From NCBI RefSeq assembly GCF_001659605.2, contig NC_035170.2, positions 20,909,190-20,973,189 of the forward strand: DNA of 64,000 bases, written 5' to 3'. The notes below the pieces were generated by a model. It was given only the letters and a program-made list of their open reading frames with translations, was not told the DNA's origin and did not search any database. The DNA is from Manihot esculenta. Taxonomy: Eukaryota; Streptophyta; Magnoliopsida; Malpighiales; Euphorbiaceae. A program made the translations under genes and the position numbers. Position 1 is the stretch's first letter; each line of letters opens with the position of its first letter. This document shows positions 53,766 through 64,000 of the stretch, one piece after another.

Positions 53766-54404
53766 TGATAATATAAGAAATAACAAGACTCGTTGAGATC
53801 AAGACATGTGGACATAGGATACGAAAAGACTCTATGCACCATTTCATCCGGTCCGACCGAGCATTGGAAAGTCCAGACCAGGGGATATAAAGATCAAACC
53901 CCCATCACCTTAGACCTTACTATCGCCCGGACTAGGCAGGCCGACCACTTCAAAGCCCAGAATCAACGAGTAGACCCCTCTGAAGCACATGGGATATCAC
54001 TAGGGTCCTGATTGCGCATGCGATAGGACTAACAAACATGACACGCGTGGTGGATAGGGCATGGGCTAATCGACTCGGCACTTATTAGCCGACTACCCAC
54101 CATTAATGAGTCGCCTAACATATTAGTCAGAACACGTTACTTTCTAATCTGAAGGGATGTCAACCAGAATATACCAAGATGATCAGGGTATAAATACCTC
54201 TGCACCAATCACATTCAAGGATAGATTTTTAGCTTCACCGATACACCAAACAAATAGATCCTTCTCCAAATCTCAATCTCCATAAATCTGATTTTCAACC
54301 TTATTAATTTTCAACCACCCATCTATATCTATTAAATTCCTCGTGGAATTAAGCCTTTTTCCACATGTATACATCTCCTTAACTAACTTAATCTCAGATC
54401 ACTA
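53766..54404 (+). mobile_element. Element A 3' LTR
   Basis: Matches the 5' LTR; ends ACTA where the 5' copy ends ACCA. The TATA region GGGTATAAATACCTC lies near 54200. Confidence 0.85.
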
Positions 54405-54484
54405 GATAGGTTATAAACTTATAGTCTAATTTCAATTCTAAAAAGAACATTTCCAATTTGAAAAAAAAAAAAGATAATACTTAG
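54405..54484. other. Short spacer between elements A and D
   Basis: 80 bp AT-rich sequence ending CTTAG, which nearly matches TTTAG after element D (61689-61693). Confidence 0.5.
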
Positions 54485-55364
54485 TGATTAAGCAAAATCC
54501 AGTGGGGTCACTAGATGCGGATACCTGGACTGTAGTTTGATTTACTAGACAGATCAATACACTGCGATTGGCTCGATAAGGAGTGAATGCCCTTGAGATT
54601 TTATATAGGTTCTTCCATGCTCGATCTTGAGGATGGGGCCTGCAAAACATGGGAAAAAGAAATCAGAGGTCTACCGGGGATGCTCCAGTAGAGACCTTTC
54701 AACGCTCAAGTCAGATTTAGGACTTTTTAGTGGAGTAAAGAGAAAATAAGAATAAAGGATTGAGGAGAAGGAAGTTCCTGATGGTATATGCGAGAGTGTG
54801 AGGAGAGTCTGAAAGAGAGAGAGCCCACTCCTTTTGGGTTAGATCAATGATATATATAATGGTTGATCATTCTGACACCCCTTGCATTATGTCCCACCGG
54901 ACTGGACTTGCAAGCGTGTTAGATGGCTGAGCAGTCAGCTAATAAATGCGGAGCTAGTTAACCCATATCCTGTCTATCGTGTACGTGTACGTCTTGTCAA
55001 TCTATTTTACTGCATGCACATTGATGATCCTAGTGATGTATTGAGGAGACGACCAGCGTGTGGGAGGTCGGCACCTTACCTTAGTTTCATTAGGTCATGC
55101 CCAGCTCACCTGATCTATATAGAGGTAGGTTTCTTTCGGTCACTCAAGTCAGTTGCGCTCGCATTCAATGTCGAGCTTTGAAGAGATTTGTTTGTCCGCT
55201 CTGAGCTTTGGTAGGGTTAGGAGTGTTAGTGGTCTGATCCTGGCACCTTATAGGTCGGGCTTTCTACTGCCCCATCAGACCAGATGGAGAGATTCACACG
55301 ACCCTTTTGAATCCTATGTACACGTATCATGATCTTAACGATTCTTATTTTTTATACGTTATCA
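54485..55364 (-). mobile_element. Element D 3' LTR
   Basis: From TGATTAAGCAAAATCC to TATACGTTATCA; pairs with 60808-61688. Confidence 0.85.
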
Positions 55365-55439
55365 GATGCCTTTTATGACAATTGGTGAAAGGAATCCGAT
55401 ATGTTGATTTGACACCAATTATTCATTTGGTAGTTTTTG

Positions 55440-55740
55440 TTTCGGAAGGTTTGACATTGGTGGTCTACCCTTCCGACCTAACATTAGTGGTCTGCCTTTT
55501 TGGGTTTTCTTTATGGAAGATCTGGCCTTGATGGTCTTCCTTTTGGGAGGTCTGACCTCGGTGGTTTTCTCTTCCGGCCTTCTCCTTCTGACCTGACCTT
55601 ATTGGTCTGCCCTTATAGGTCATGCCTTTCTAGGTCTTCCTTTTAAAAGGTCTGACCTTTGTGCTTTGCCCTTCTAGGTCTTGCCTTTTCGACCTGACCT
55701 TTTTAGTACCTTCCTCTTTGATGTCTTTCTTTTTTTAGGG
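55440..55740 (-). repeat. Degenerate repeats GGTCTGACCTT in element D
   Basis: Six or more irregularly spaced copies of a GG(T)TCTGACCTTGGTGGTCT-like phrase (near 55448, 55475, 55519, 55549, 55591 and 55650). Period varies from about 27 to 60 bp. Confidence 0.6.
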
Positions 55741-55888
55741 AGATCTTTCCTTTTAAGGCCTTTTTTTTAAGATCACCAAATCAAATAATGGGTTCTGGGG
55801 TTTCAGTGGTCGAATGGGTATAATTTAGGGCTAAAGGCTCGTCGTAATGAGCTAAGCAAGCCTCTCAGTGCTCTTCAACTAGCCAATT

Positions 55889-56161
55889 ATGAAGCCTACT
55901 AAAACTCCTACCTTAAGGACCTCTACCTCTAAGACTTTTGTATCTTCTTTTCGAGGTGCCCCAAAGAAAGATATTAATCTAGCTAGTCGGATGATTGTCA
56001 ATCCCACTATTCCAGAGGCCGTAAATACGCAAGTTTATCCCTTGAGAGATGTTATTATTATGGACACGACTGTCGAGACTGGCCGTGCTACTTTTGCCAT
56101 CTCTGGGGTTGAGCCTAACCTGGCTGGTGAACTTGTTTCATCTGAGGAAGTTCAAGAGTAA
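55889..56161 (+). pseudogene. C-terminal remnant of the antisense ORF in element D
   Basis: 90-residue open frame on the + strand, opposite to element D, as expected for an antisense ORF. Its end ISGVEPNLAGELVSSEEVQE corresponds to the element A antisense-ORF end EVEPDLIGDLTSSWEN. The rest of the ORF is missing. Translation is doubtful. Confidence 0.6.
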
Positions 56162-56599
56162 TTGTAAATATGTAGCATGCTTGTTTTTGCCTTGCCCTTG
56201 TTGGTAAAAGGGTTTTAATTTCTTGTAACACTTATCTTTTTATTTAATGAAATTGCTTTTGTTTCTTGATTGTTATTCAATGTTTGATATTTTTTGCTCT
56301 TCTGTTAGACTTTTTCTTATTGTGCATACTTAGCCCTGCATTTATATGAGATCTTAATATCTCGTTAGGTCGACAAGTCATCTATGACTTGTTTTAACCC
56401 TAATGGGGTGTCGAGATAACGATACGTAAGATTCATATAAGCGAAAAGAGTAATAGACAAACTATTTGATAAAGATCATAACAAAACTATTACAAGTTGT
56501 TGTATGGAATCTTTGATCTGTGTTTTAAAATTTTCAAAAGGTTGTGACTTTTTTCACTTGTTCTTTTCGTGTTATCAATTTGTAGTTCTTTTAGAAAGG

Positions 56600-57480
56600 G
56601 CCTTCTAGGCTTTTCAGGACTTGAATTGTTTTTCCGAGCTTTTTGGTATATATATCATCTTTAGGGTTCTTTAGCCCTTAATTTTTGTCTGAGCGCTTTT
56701 AGCTTTTTGTATTCTTTCGGGCTCTTTTGGCCCTAATCTGTTCGAGCTCTTTTGCTCTTTTTCATCTTTTGGGCACCTAGTTCTAGGTCTCCATCTGAGC
56801 AAACTTTTGATCGGTTATCTTCCGAGTTTTTAGCCTTGGATTTCCATCTGAGCACTTTGGCTCTTGTCATTTTTCGGGCTCTTAGCCATAGGTCTCGTCC
56901 GAGTGCTTTTGGATCTTTGTTGTCTTTTGTGCTCTTAGTCCTGAGTCTTCTTCCAAGTATTTTGCTCTTAAGCGTCTTTCGGGCTTTTAGCCCTAGTTCT
57001 ATTTCTGAATATTTTTACCTTTAGGTGGCTTCTGGGCTCTTGGCCCTTGGTATTCTTCCGAGCATTTTTCTCTTGGGTGTCTTCTAAGCTCTTAGCCCTG
57101 AGTCTTCTTTCGAGCATTTTTTGCTCTATGCGTCTTCCAGGCTCTTAGCTTGAGTCTTCTTTCGAGCATTTTCATTTGTTTGCATCTTTCGGGCTCTTAG
57201 CCCTAAGTTTTTTTCTGAGAGCTTTTAGCTCTTTGTATTCTTTCGAGCTCCTAGCTCTAAGTCTTCTTCCTAGCATTTTTAGCTCTTATACGTCTTCCAG
57301 ACTCTTAGCCCTGAGTATTCTTCCAATTTTACTCTTGTGCATCTGTTTTTGTCTGAGCGCTTTTAACTCTTTGTATTTTTCCAAGCTCCTAGCTTTGGGT
57401 CTCCATCTGACCATTTTGGCTCTTAGGTATCTTCTGATCTCTTTGCGCTGATTTTTCATCTGAGCTCTTTGGCTTTCTGG
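56600..57480 (-). repeat. Element D copy of the ~52-bp array
   Basis: Reverse complement of the element A array: repeated CGAGCATTTTGCTC-, CTTCCGGGCTCTTAGCC- and TGAGTCTTCTTCCGAGCATT-like phrases, more diverged than in A. The + frames through it are chance. Confidence 0.85.
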
Positions 57481-57509
57481 TCGGCTTTCAAACTCTTAGT
57501 CCTGATTCT

Positions 57510-57720
57510 TTTTCTGATGATTCAGGCTTGTGGTTTTACTGGCGATTTCAGATTCGTAACCTTACTAGCAATTTCAGAGATTCAGGCTCGTGGCCTTACG
57601 GACGATTCTGAGATTCAAGCTCATGGCCTTATTGGCGATTTCAAAGATTTAGACTCGTGGTCTTACTAGTAATTTCAAAGATTCAGACTTGTGGCCTTAT
57701 TGGCGATTTAGGGCTTATTA
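57510..57720 (-). repeat. Element D copy of the 34-bp array
   Basis: About six units of GGCGATTTCAGAGATTCAGG then CTCGTGGCCTTA, the reverse complement of the 36297-36640 array. Confidence 0.9.
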
Positions 57721-58190
57721 GTCTTTCTTTTACTTTTAAAATTTATCTGCAAAATAAAAGTTTGCATAGAGTATATGTAACGAATGCTCGTTGTTGATCA
57801 AATACATTTATCTCAATATTGTGGTATGCAAGATACTTAACTTCACATTTCAAATGAATGCAAATATTAATTTTGACCAACTATATCCTCTCATACGATT
57901 CAAAGAATCTAATAAATAATGTTTCACATGCATAAATTCTTTCACAGTTTTCAAATCACATAGCAGCATGCTTAAACAAATAATCCTTTTCTAATATTAA
58001 TTATCGATGAGAGCTTTTAAGCTACTCTAAGATACTATCATGCTCATGCTTATATACGCAAGGATTTCATTTAAGATTTAATTTTTGTAACTAAGTCATG
58101 ATAACAAAAATACTTTGAACTAAAGAAGTAACTGCACAGCTTAGTTAACTCGCGTACATCACCTTTCTCTCACGATTAGTTGACCGTCCT
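57721..58190 (-). other. Element D interior, non-coding
   Basis: AT-rich, no coding frame; ends with GTCCT, the target-site duplication of the following solo LTR. Confidence 0.5.
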
Positions 58191-60597
58191 TGTAACGACC
58201 CGGAAACCGGACCGCTACCGGCGCTAAGATCCAGGTCGGCTTAAGGCCGCCGGGACCCGTAGCAAGCCAAACATACATCCTGTAAACCTGTTTAATCCCA
58301 TACATGATTAACAACATACATAAAAATTAAAACTTTTCTTTACCAAGCCTAACCTGTGCATGCACCTCATAACATAAACCCCTCATTGGAGTCCTCATCA
58401 AATACTCCAATGGGGTACATAACATATGGCAGGCTTGGGTTACATGAACATCATAAAAACATTATATCTCATAACGAAAACCATGTATACAAGGGATTAA
58501 AACAACACTAGTTAAACACATTTCTAAACTTTCATTACATTACAATACTTTACATTACATTTAAACCATGTCCACAACTATGCTATTACATAAACTTCTC
58601 TTACTCTTCTTGACTTCTCTATCTACTCAGCACCTGCAAGACTGGGGTTAGGGGAGAGGGGGTGAGCTAAAAAGCCCAGTGAGCAGAAAGTAAAAATATT
58701 TGCTTTAATTCCTCCATTTTTAGGTATATTATTATTCATTTTATTGATATTATTATTATTATTATTATTAGTTCATCATATTCTTTAACTTTTTCTTTTT
58801 CTTTTTCATACTTTCATGAAATGCAACACATCACAGCTAATCACATCAAGGATGGTATTGTCACCATTAGTCCTCTTCCTTTCCAAAGTGCCGGGACGTA
58901 GAATGGGTCAACCGGTCTTTCTCTTACATAACACATCATATCATAACATTCCAATATGCCGGGACGTAGAATGGGTCAACCGGTCTTTCTCTTTCTTTGT
59001 GCCAGGGACGTAGAATGGGTACAACCTGGACTTTCATACATAACATGCCATATCTCATCATAACATATCGAGGACTATGGATCATCCAATCAACCATCCA
59101 CATCAACATCAATTTATGCAATGCAGCATATTCGTGAATTCTAATGCAAACATCCTGAAATATTGCATGGCATTAATGATGCATGGGCAATGCTTTATGA
59201 TTCATTCATTTGTTCATTTATTCATTCAATTACTTTACTTTAAACTTAGGGAATTATCCCACTCACCTGGTGACTGAAGCTTTAACAACTCAAAGGCAGC
59301 TACCTCACTGCCGGGGGTCTCGGTTCCTCGGGTCCGAACCTACACAGGTGGACTTAGATGAGGTACCAAACAAACATAAACAAGACTCTAAACATACCCC
59401 CAACAACCTCCTAAAAACACCTCAAAACACCCCTAGAAAACATGCAAGAAAAGGCTGGACAGGGCACTTTCGGCGGCACCTTCGGCGGCCGGAAGTCCCT
59501 CCAGAGCCGAAAGTCAGGCAGGTTCGGTGGCACCTTCGGCGGCCGAAACTCCCAGACAGAGACGAAACTCATGCATGTTCGGCGGCACCTTCGGCGGCCG
59601 AAAGTCTCGGACAGAGCCGAAACTCCAACTTTCGGGGGCAAGCTTCGGCAGCCTAAAGCTGCCTCTCAAGCCATGTTCGGCGGCCGAAACTCCCTTCGGC
59701 TGCCGAACCTGGTTTCTGCCAAAGGGCAGAAACTCGGCTCCTCTTGCCTCCAAGGTTCCCAAACTTCCTAATCATGCATAAACTTGTTCTAAAACATGCA
59801 TAAACACCATACATCACACCTAGGGGTCCCAAACTATCAAATACCCCAACTACAACACTTCAACACACACAAACAACATACATTGATCATCAAAACATCA
59901 AAACCCATAAACTCATCAACAAGCCTAAACATGCATCTCTACCCATAAAAACAACTTAAAACTTACTTAAAACATATAAGGAGCTTAAGATCGGCTCTTA
60001 CCTCTTGAAGATCGAGAGGGAGACGACCTAAACTTGGAGATCCACGAAAATGAGCTTCTGGGTTCCCAAAGCTCCAAAACTTGTTTCAAAAGTTTAAAAC
60101 CTTCAATGCAAGCTTAAAACTCAAGAAAAATGGTGGGGATTTGGTGGAAGAACACTAGATCTGGAAGAGGGAGGTCGGAAGCTAGCTGTGGCCGAAAATG
60201 GGAGAAAGCTCGCCCATTTCGGCTAAGTGCCCCTTTTATAGTGGCTGGCCAGACCACGTTCGGGGGCCGAAAGTGCCTCCGCACGCATGCCATGTTCGGC
60301 GGCAGAACTTGACTTTCGGCGGCCGAACCTGAACTTCCCTCACCCATGCTTTCGGGGGCCTAACGTGCCTCCAAAACGCATGCATCTTCGGCGGCCGAAC
60401 TTGACTTTCGGCGGCCGAACCTGGGTTCTCCTCCAAAGACTTTTCATGCAAAAACTCATTAAATTTTCATACTTAAAACCATGAAATGCTTTAAAACATT
60501 TTATGAAAACATGTTTCTACCCTACTAGAGGCTTCCGACATCCGAGATTCCACCGGACGGTAGGAATTCCGATACCAGAGTCTAGTCGGGTATTACA
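58191..60597 (-). mobile_element. Solo LTR of the C family (TSD GTCCT)
   Basis: 2,407 bp from TGTAACGACCCGG to GGGTATTACA, flanked by GTCCT at 58186-58190 and 60598-60602. Same orientation and layout as 16165-18549, with the CpG palindromes near 59460-59700 and 60290-60420, a minus-strand TATAAAAGG near 60235, and the conserved acceptor-like TTGCAG (complement near 58640). It also contains three copies of GGGACGTAGAATGGGT(C/A)AACC near 58893, 58963 and 59005. Confidence 0.9.
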
Positions 60598-60602
60598 GTC
60601 CT

Positions 60603-60807
60603 CATGTTGTGCTCCTTGTCAAGTCAACACCTTCTGTGTGGTTTCTAGATTTAGCCTGTAATCAGGTCATTTCACCATCTTTCTTCCTCCTAGACCCTTA
60701 TGTTGTTGTTATCAGCTTTTCTTGATTTGCCATGTGGATCTCAATGGATTTTTTATGGAAACTCCAGCAACAGGATAGTCTCTTTCATTCCCATAGACGA
60801 CGCTAAT
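60603..60807 (-). promoter_or_regulatory. Element D leader and primer-binding site
   Basis: Next to the 5' LTR the minus strand reads ATTAGCGTCGTCTATGGGAA, a decayed form of the ATTGGCGCCGTCTGTGGGAA-type site of Tat elements (changes look like CpG decay). The rest is leader without frames. Confidence 0.75.
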
Positions 60808-61688
60808 TGATGAGGTGAGATCCAGTGGGATCACCAGATGCGGATACCTGGACTGTGATTTGATTTACTGGGCAGATCAATGAACTGCAATTCGTTCAAT
60901 AAGGAGTGGATGCCCTTGAGATTTCATATGGATTCTTCCATGCTCGATCTTAAGGATGAAGCCTGCAAAACATGAGAAAAAGGGATCAGAGGTCTACCAG
61001 GGATGACTCGGTAAAGACCATCCGACGCTCAAGTCAGATCTAGACTTTTTTAATGGAGTAAAGAGAAAATAAGAATAGAGTATTGAGGAGAAGGAGAAAG
61101 TTCCTGATGGTATGTGCGAGAGTGTGAGGAGAGTCTAGGAGAGAGAGCCCCCCCCCTCTTTTTGGCTAAGATCAGCGATATATATACTAGTTAATCATTC
61201 TGATACCCCTTGCGTCATATCCCATCGGACTGGAGGGGGATGTCCGCCTATAAGCATGTCAGACGGCTAGGCCGTTGGCTAATAAATGCGGAACCAATTA
61301 ACCCATGCCATGTCTATCGTGTACGTCACGTCAGTCTGTTTTACTTTCATGACTCTGGTGATATACCGAGGATATAACCAACGTGTGGGAGGTCGGCACC
61401 TTATCTTGGTTTCATCGGGTTGTGCCTGGCTTAACCGATCTATATAGAGGTGAGTTCCTTCTGATCACTGAGGTCGGTCGCGCCCTCTTTCACCGCTGAG
61501 TTTTGAAGAGATTTGCCCGTTCGCTACGGACTTTAGCAGAATCATGGGTATTGGTAGTCTAATTTTCATACCTTATAGGTCGAGCTTTCTATTGCCCCAT
61601 CGGACCAGATGGAGAGACTCACACGACCTTCTAAACTCCATATACATGTGTCATGATTTTAATGGGTCCTATTTTTTATTCGTTATCA
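60808..61688 (-). mobile_element. Element D 5' LTR
   Basis: From TGATGAGGTGAGATCC to TTCGTTATCA; pairs with 54485-55364. Confidence 0.85.
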
Positions 61689-62133
61689 TTTAGTTTGAAC
61701 AATTTTAAATTAATTGAATAATTTGAATAATGAGAGGTAATTTATTGGTACCTTCTTCTCCAACTACAAAAAATGAAATTAGAATCCATGGTGAATTAAT
61801 ATTATCCTAATGCGTTGGTACTAAATGTTGTTATTTGAATAGTTTTGATATATCTTTCATATTGATATCTAAAATATTATTAGAATTAGTAAATTCTATT
61901 TTTTATTGTATATTAAATAGGAGTATGTTTAAAAAAAATCTTCCCTTTATAGCTGGTTCTAGAAAGAGACTTTTTATCTCAAAAAAGCAATTTTTCTCTT
62001 TGAGAGCTAGTCTCCCTTTTCCTTGCCAAGCACATTAGTTTTTTCTACCCCTTCCAGACAAAGGAGACTTCTTGTCTTTGGGGACTTTTTGACTTTATTC
62101 TGCTAGAGTTAGCCTTATACTCACATCCACAAT
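61689..62133. other. AT-rich spacer
   Basis: No gene or repeat recognised; a 67-residue frame at 61835-62038 has no motif. Confidence 0.5.
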
Positions 62134-62775
62134 TGTCACGGTTTCATATTTTGACACTGGCCTGGAACCGTGCGGCACTTGGTTTGAACTCTTTTCAAGC
62201 CAAGTCAGCCAAGCTCTCTACGCGTACACATGGACAAAGGAACGTAAAGGTTAGGACCTCCTGCCCCATTCCCATAAAAACGGGAAAAACCACAATTATC
62301 ATATAAAAATATCATGATTCGATAATGATAGCAATACAAGCACATCAACAAGCAACCAAGCACAGAGATTTATTGAATGGGCTACTTATTTTATTCCAAG
62401 GGCAAAATAGTCATTACACAATCATGTCAACGATCCATTCCCAACTTGCAGACAGGGGGGAACGCCTATAAGAAGAGAAGGCACAATCCAAGGACTCAAC
62501 AAGTCTACGGTGGTTAGTCGGGCCCAGCCCTTGCTGGTGGTCAACTAGTCACTCCCCCCTAAAGAGCCTTAAGAACAAGTAGAATATGGTGGGAGGAGAC
62601 ATCAATATGTCTGAGGTGACACCCCCTTTAATAAATAAATAAAAAGGAATTACAAGAAATCGACACGACCATTTTCTTACTACTAATTTCTATTAATTTA
62701 TCCCAATATTGTTTTTCAGAAATTCTAATATTGAAAAATTACAGTTTTGGTCCCTAAAACTCTATGACCTTGACA
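62134..62775 (-). mobile_element. Chromovirus E 3' LTR
   Basis: On the minus strand it starts TGTCAAGGTCATAG right after the purine tract AAGTGGGGAG and ends CCGTGACA; 642 bp with TG...CA ends. The matching 5' LTR is not in the window. Confidence 0.75.
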
Positions 62776-62855
62776 CTCCCCACTTAAATGGTTGACGTCC
62801 TCGTCGACTGAGCATTAATGAAGTCCACAATCTTGTGTGCATATGCCTATAAGCT

Positions 62856-63410
62856 TTACTCCTTCTCCCAACTGGTTTCTTCAACACCAAGGCCGTTCCA
62901 CTTGATAAGGTACTCTTTGTGTGGTGGACGCTTGGTGGACTTGACGACTCGTTCTGCTAAGATTTCTTCAACTCCTTGATTGACAGGTGGTGCGCCGGTT
63001 ACTGCTGGTCGTGATGTTATGTTACGGCTTGCATCAGACTCATCGGCATTATATGGATTTAATTTGCTGACGTGAAATACTGGGTGGACTGTCATCCACT
63101 TCGGAGGTTCGATCCTGTAAGAGGTTGGTCCAATCTTGGCGACTACTGGTACTGGTCCTTCATACTTACGGACTAATCTCTTGTCACGGTTGCGGAGGAA
63201 TCTCAGCTGCTCTGGCAATAGCTTCACTATCACCAAGTCACCAACTATGAACTCCTGTAGGCGCCGGTTCTCATCTGCCCATTTCTTCATATGACTCTTA
63301 GCTTTCTCCAGCTGAGCGCGGGCAAGCTCCACATTTTGTCTCCACTCCTTACTTAACTGGAATGCTTTCGGATTGCAGCCTGAATAAGGCCCATCTATAT
63401 TCAGGCCCAT
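62856..63410 (-). pseudogene. Chromovirus E integrase end with chromodomain, truncated
   Basis: 184 open residues on the minus strand: the integrase C-terminal region (AFQLSKEWRQNVELARAQLE, MKKWADENRR, VGDLVIVKL, RKYEGPVPVVAKIG, VHPVFHVSKLNPY), then a chromodomain (VEEILAERVV, HKEYLIKWNGLGVEETSWE). The chromodomain steers integration to marked chromatin. Everything upstream (gag to integrase core) is missing: the frame fails just before residue 10 and a CACTA element begins 53 bp further. The open tail suggests recent truncation. Confidence 0.85.
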
Positions 63411-63462
63411 CTATGTTATAAGGTGCCGTATTTACTCTTTTATTTATTGGCATATCCGATAG

Positions 63463-64000
63463 CACTACAAAAAAAAGAAAAACAGTGATTTAATAACCAA
63501 AATTTTAATCGCTAAATAAAGAGAATTTGATTGCTATTCACAAATAATGATCGTTTAGCGACCAAAACACAATGATCGGTGTTTGATCAATCGCTATTTT
63601 AGCAACCAACTTTTGGTCATTAATCAGTTGTCATAATAGATTCGACATCAAAAAATTGTAATCACTAAATTAGTAGTAAATTGGTTGTTAAAATTTAGTT
63701 GCAAAATGATCGCTAAATGATCGTCATTTGGTCGCTACTTCATCAATAATTGATTAGTATATGGAAGATAAATGTTATTATTTGATCGCTATTTTGTCGT
63801 AAATTTGTAGTAAGGTAATTGTTATTTTGTTCACATTTGTACACGGTTGGTCGCTAATAGGTTGTTGAATTATCAATAATAACAGCATTTGAATCTAATT
63901 TGTATTTTTTTCCTAATAAATTCATAAACTTGTTGTAATAACAATATGTATACATACATTACAAGACATAAAATATTAAAAATAATATATACACATATAT
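63463..64000 (-). mobile_element. CACTA transposon 2, one end only
   Basis: CACTACAAAAAAAAGAAAAA then CAGTGATTTA, followed by many GCGACC/GGTCGC-type motifs in both orientations. It matches the inverted right end of CACTA 1 (CACTACAAGAAAACAGTG) better than the left end, so this is probably the right end of a related element in reverse orientation. The other end lies beyond the window. Confidence 0.8.

Larger units (their letters stand above)
14358..54404 (+). mobile_element. Ty3/gypsy element A (Tat type), nested and decayed
   Basis: About 40 kb from LTR to LTR, most of it later insertions. Order on the + strand: 5' LTR, primer-binding site, gag, protease, RNase H, a second RNase H (HVDEATG...NNMAE), integrase, tandem arrays, an antisense ORF, 3' LTR. 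A second RNase H and an antisense ORF downstream of integrase are known traits of the Tat lineage. Reverse transcriptase is missing. Removing the inserts at their target-site duplications rejoins the gag, protease and integrase frames, which confirms the nesting. No clear duplication flanks A itself. Confidence 0.85.
54485..61688 (-). mobile_element. Non-autonomous Tat-type element D
   Basis: LTRs of 880 and 881 bp (54485-55364 and 60808-61688), read TGATAACG...TCA on the minus strand, with a related start to the element A LTR. Candidate target-site duplication CTTAG/TTTAG (one mismatch). The interior has no gag or pol that I can recognise, but carries the same 34-bp and ~52-bp arrays, and the antisense-ORF end, as element A, all in the matching element-relative order. 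About 4.8 kb without the solo LTR inside it. Confidence 0.85.

Noticed and set aside
1..64000. CRISPR-like arrays
   Set aside because: Tandem arrays present have diverging adjacent units without unique spacers, and the window is plant nuclear DNA.

Overview
This window looks like nuclear DNA of a flowering plant, probably a eudicot; I cannot name the species from the sequence. The signs are AT-rich intergenic DNA, a plant-type intron-containing gene for a plastid-targeted enzyme, and a dense nest of plant LTR retrotransposons and En/Spm (CACTA) transposons. I recognise one ordinary host gene, a six-exon adenylyl-sulfate (APS) kinase at 10464-12345 (+). It makes PAPS, the sulfate donor, from APS. 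Nearly everything else is mobile DNA or its debris.

Left part (1-10 kb): a decayed Ty1/copia pol, missing its gag end, with a tandem array in front of it (1796-2375). Its 3' half plus a ~380-bp LTR-like repeat is tandemly duplicated (3542-6266 and 6267-9008). Then comes AT-rich spacer, the APS kinase gene, more spacer, and three ~276-bp AT-rich tandem repeats (13592-14410).

Middle (14358-54404): one old Ty3/gypsy element of the Tat type ('A', + strand) that has been opened many times. Its LTRs are at 14358-14991 and 53766-54404. It carries a decayed gag, protease, RNase H, a second RNase H and integrase. After integrase come tandem arrays and an antisense ORF, the layout expected of Tat elements. 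Inserted into it, most with a visible target-site duplication (TSD), are: a solo LTR (16165-18549, TSD CTTTA); a 10.5-kb CACTA transposon with two genes (19191-29685, TSD CAA); a solo LTR (30001-31645, TSD CACCA/CACCG); a palindromic element made of two opposed LTRs (32878-33456, TSD TATCA); a solo LTR (33670-35419, TSD ACTTC); and a non-autonomous gypsy element 'B' (36645-48048, minus strand, TSD AAGGC). B is itself opened by a very young 7.5-kb non-autonomous element 'C' (38066-45570, TSD CTTTC), whose two 2,812-bp LTRs differ at only three positions that I found.

Right part (54.4-64 kb): a second Tat-type element 'D' on the minus strand (54485-61688). It has no pol but keeps the same two tandem arrays and the end of the antisense ORF found in A, and it is opened by another solo LTR of the C family (58191-60597, TSD GTCCT). 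Then follow a truncated chromovirus 'E' (62134-63440, minus) ending in a chromodomain, and the edge of a second CACTA element (63463 to the window end).

Best candidates for something new: the twin-LTR palindrome at 32878-33456; the evenly spaced pairs of 13-bp CpG palindromes that fill the C-family LTRs; the A/D pair sharing satellite-like arrays; a perfect 24-bp inverted repeat enclosing the last exon of the APS kinase gene; and a CACTA element with only one stop and one frameshift visible in its two genes. All calls were made by eye; no database search was run.
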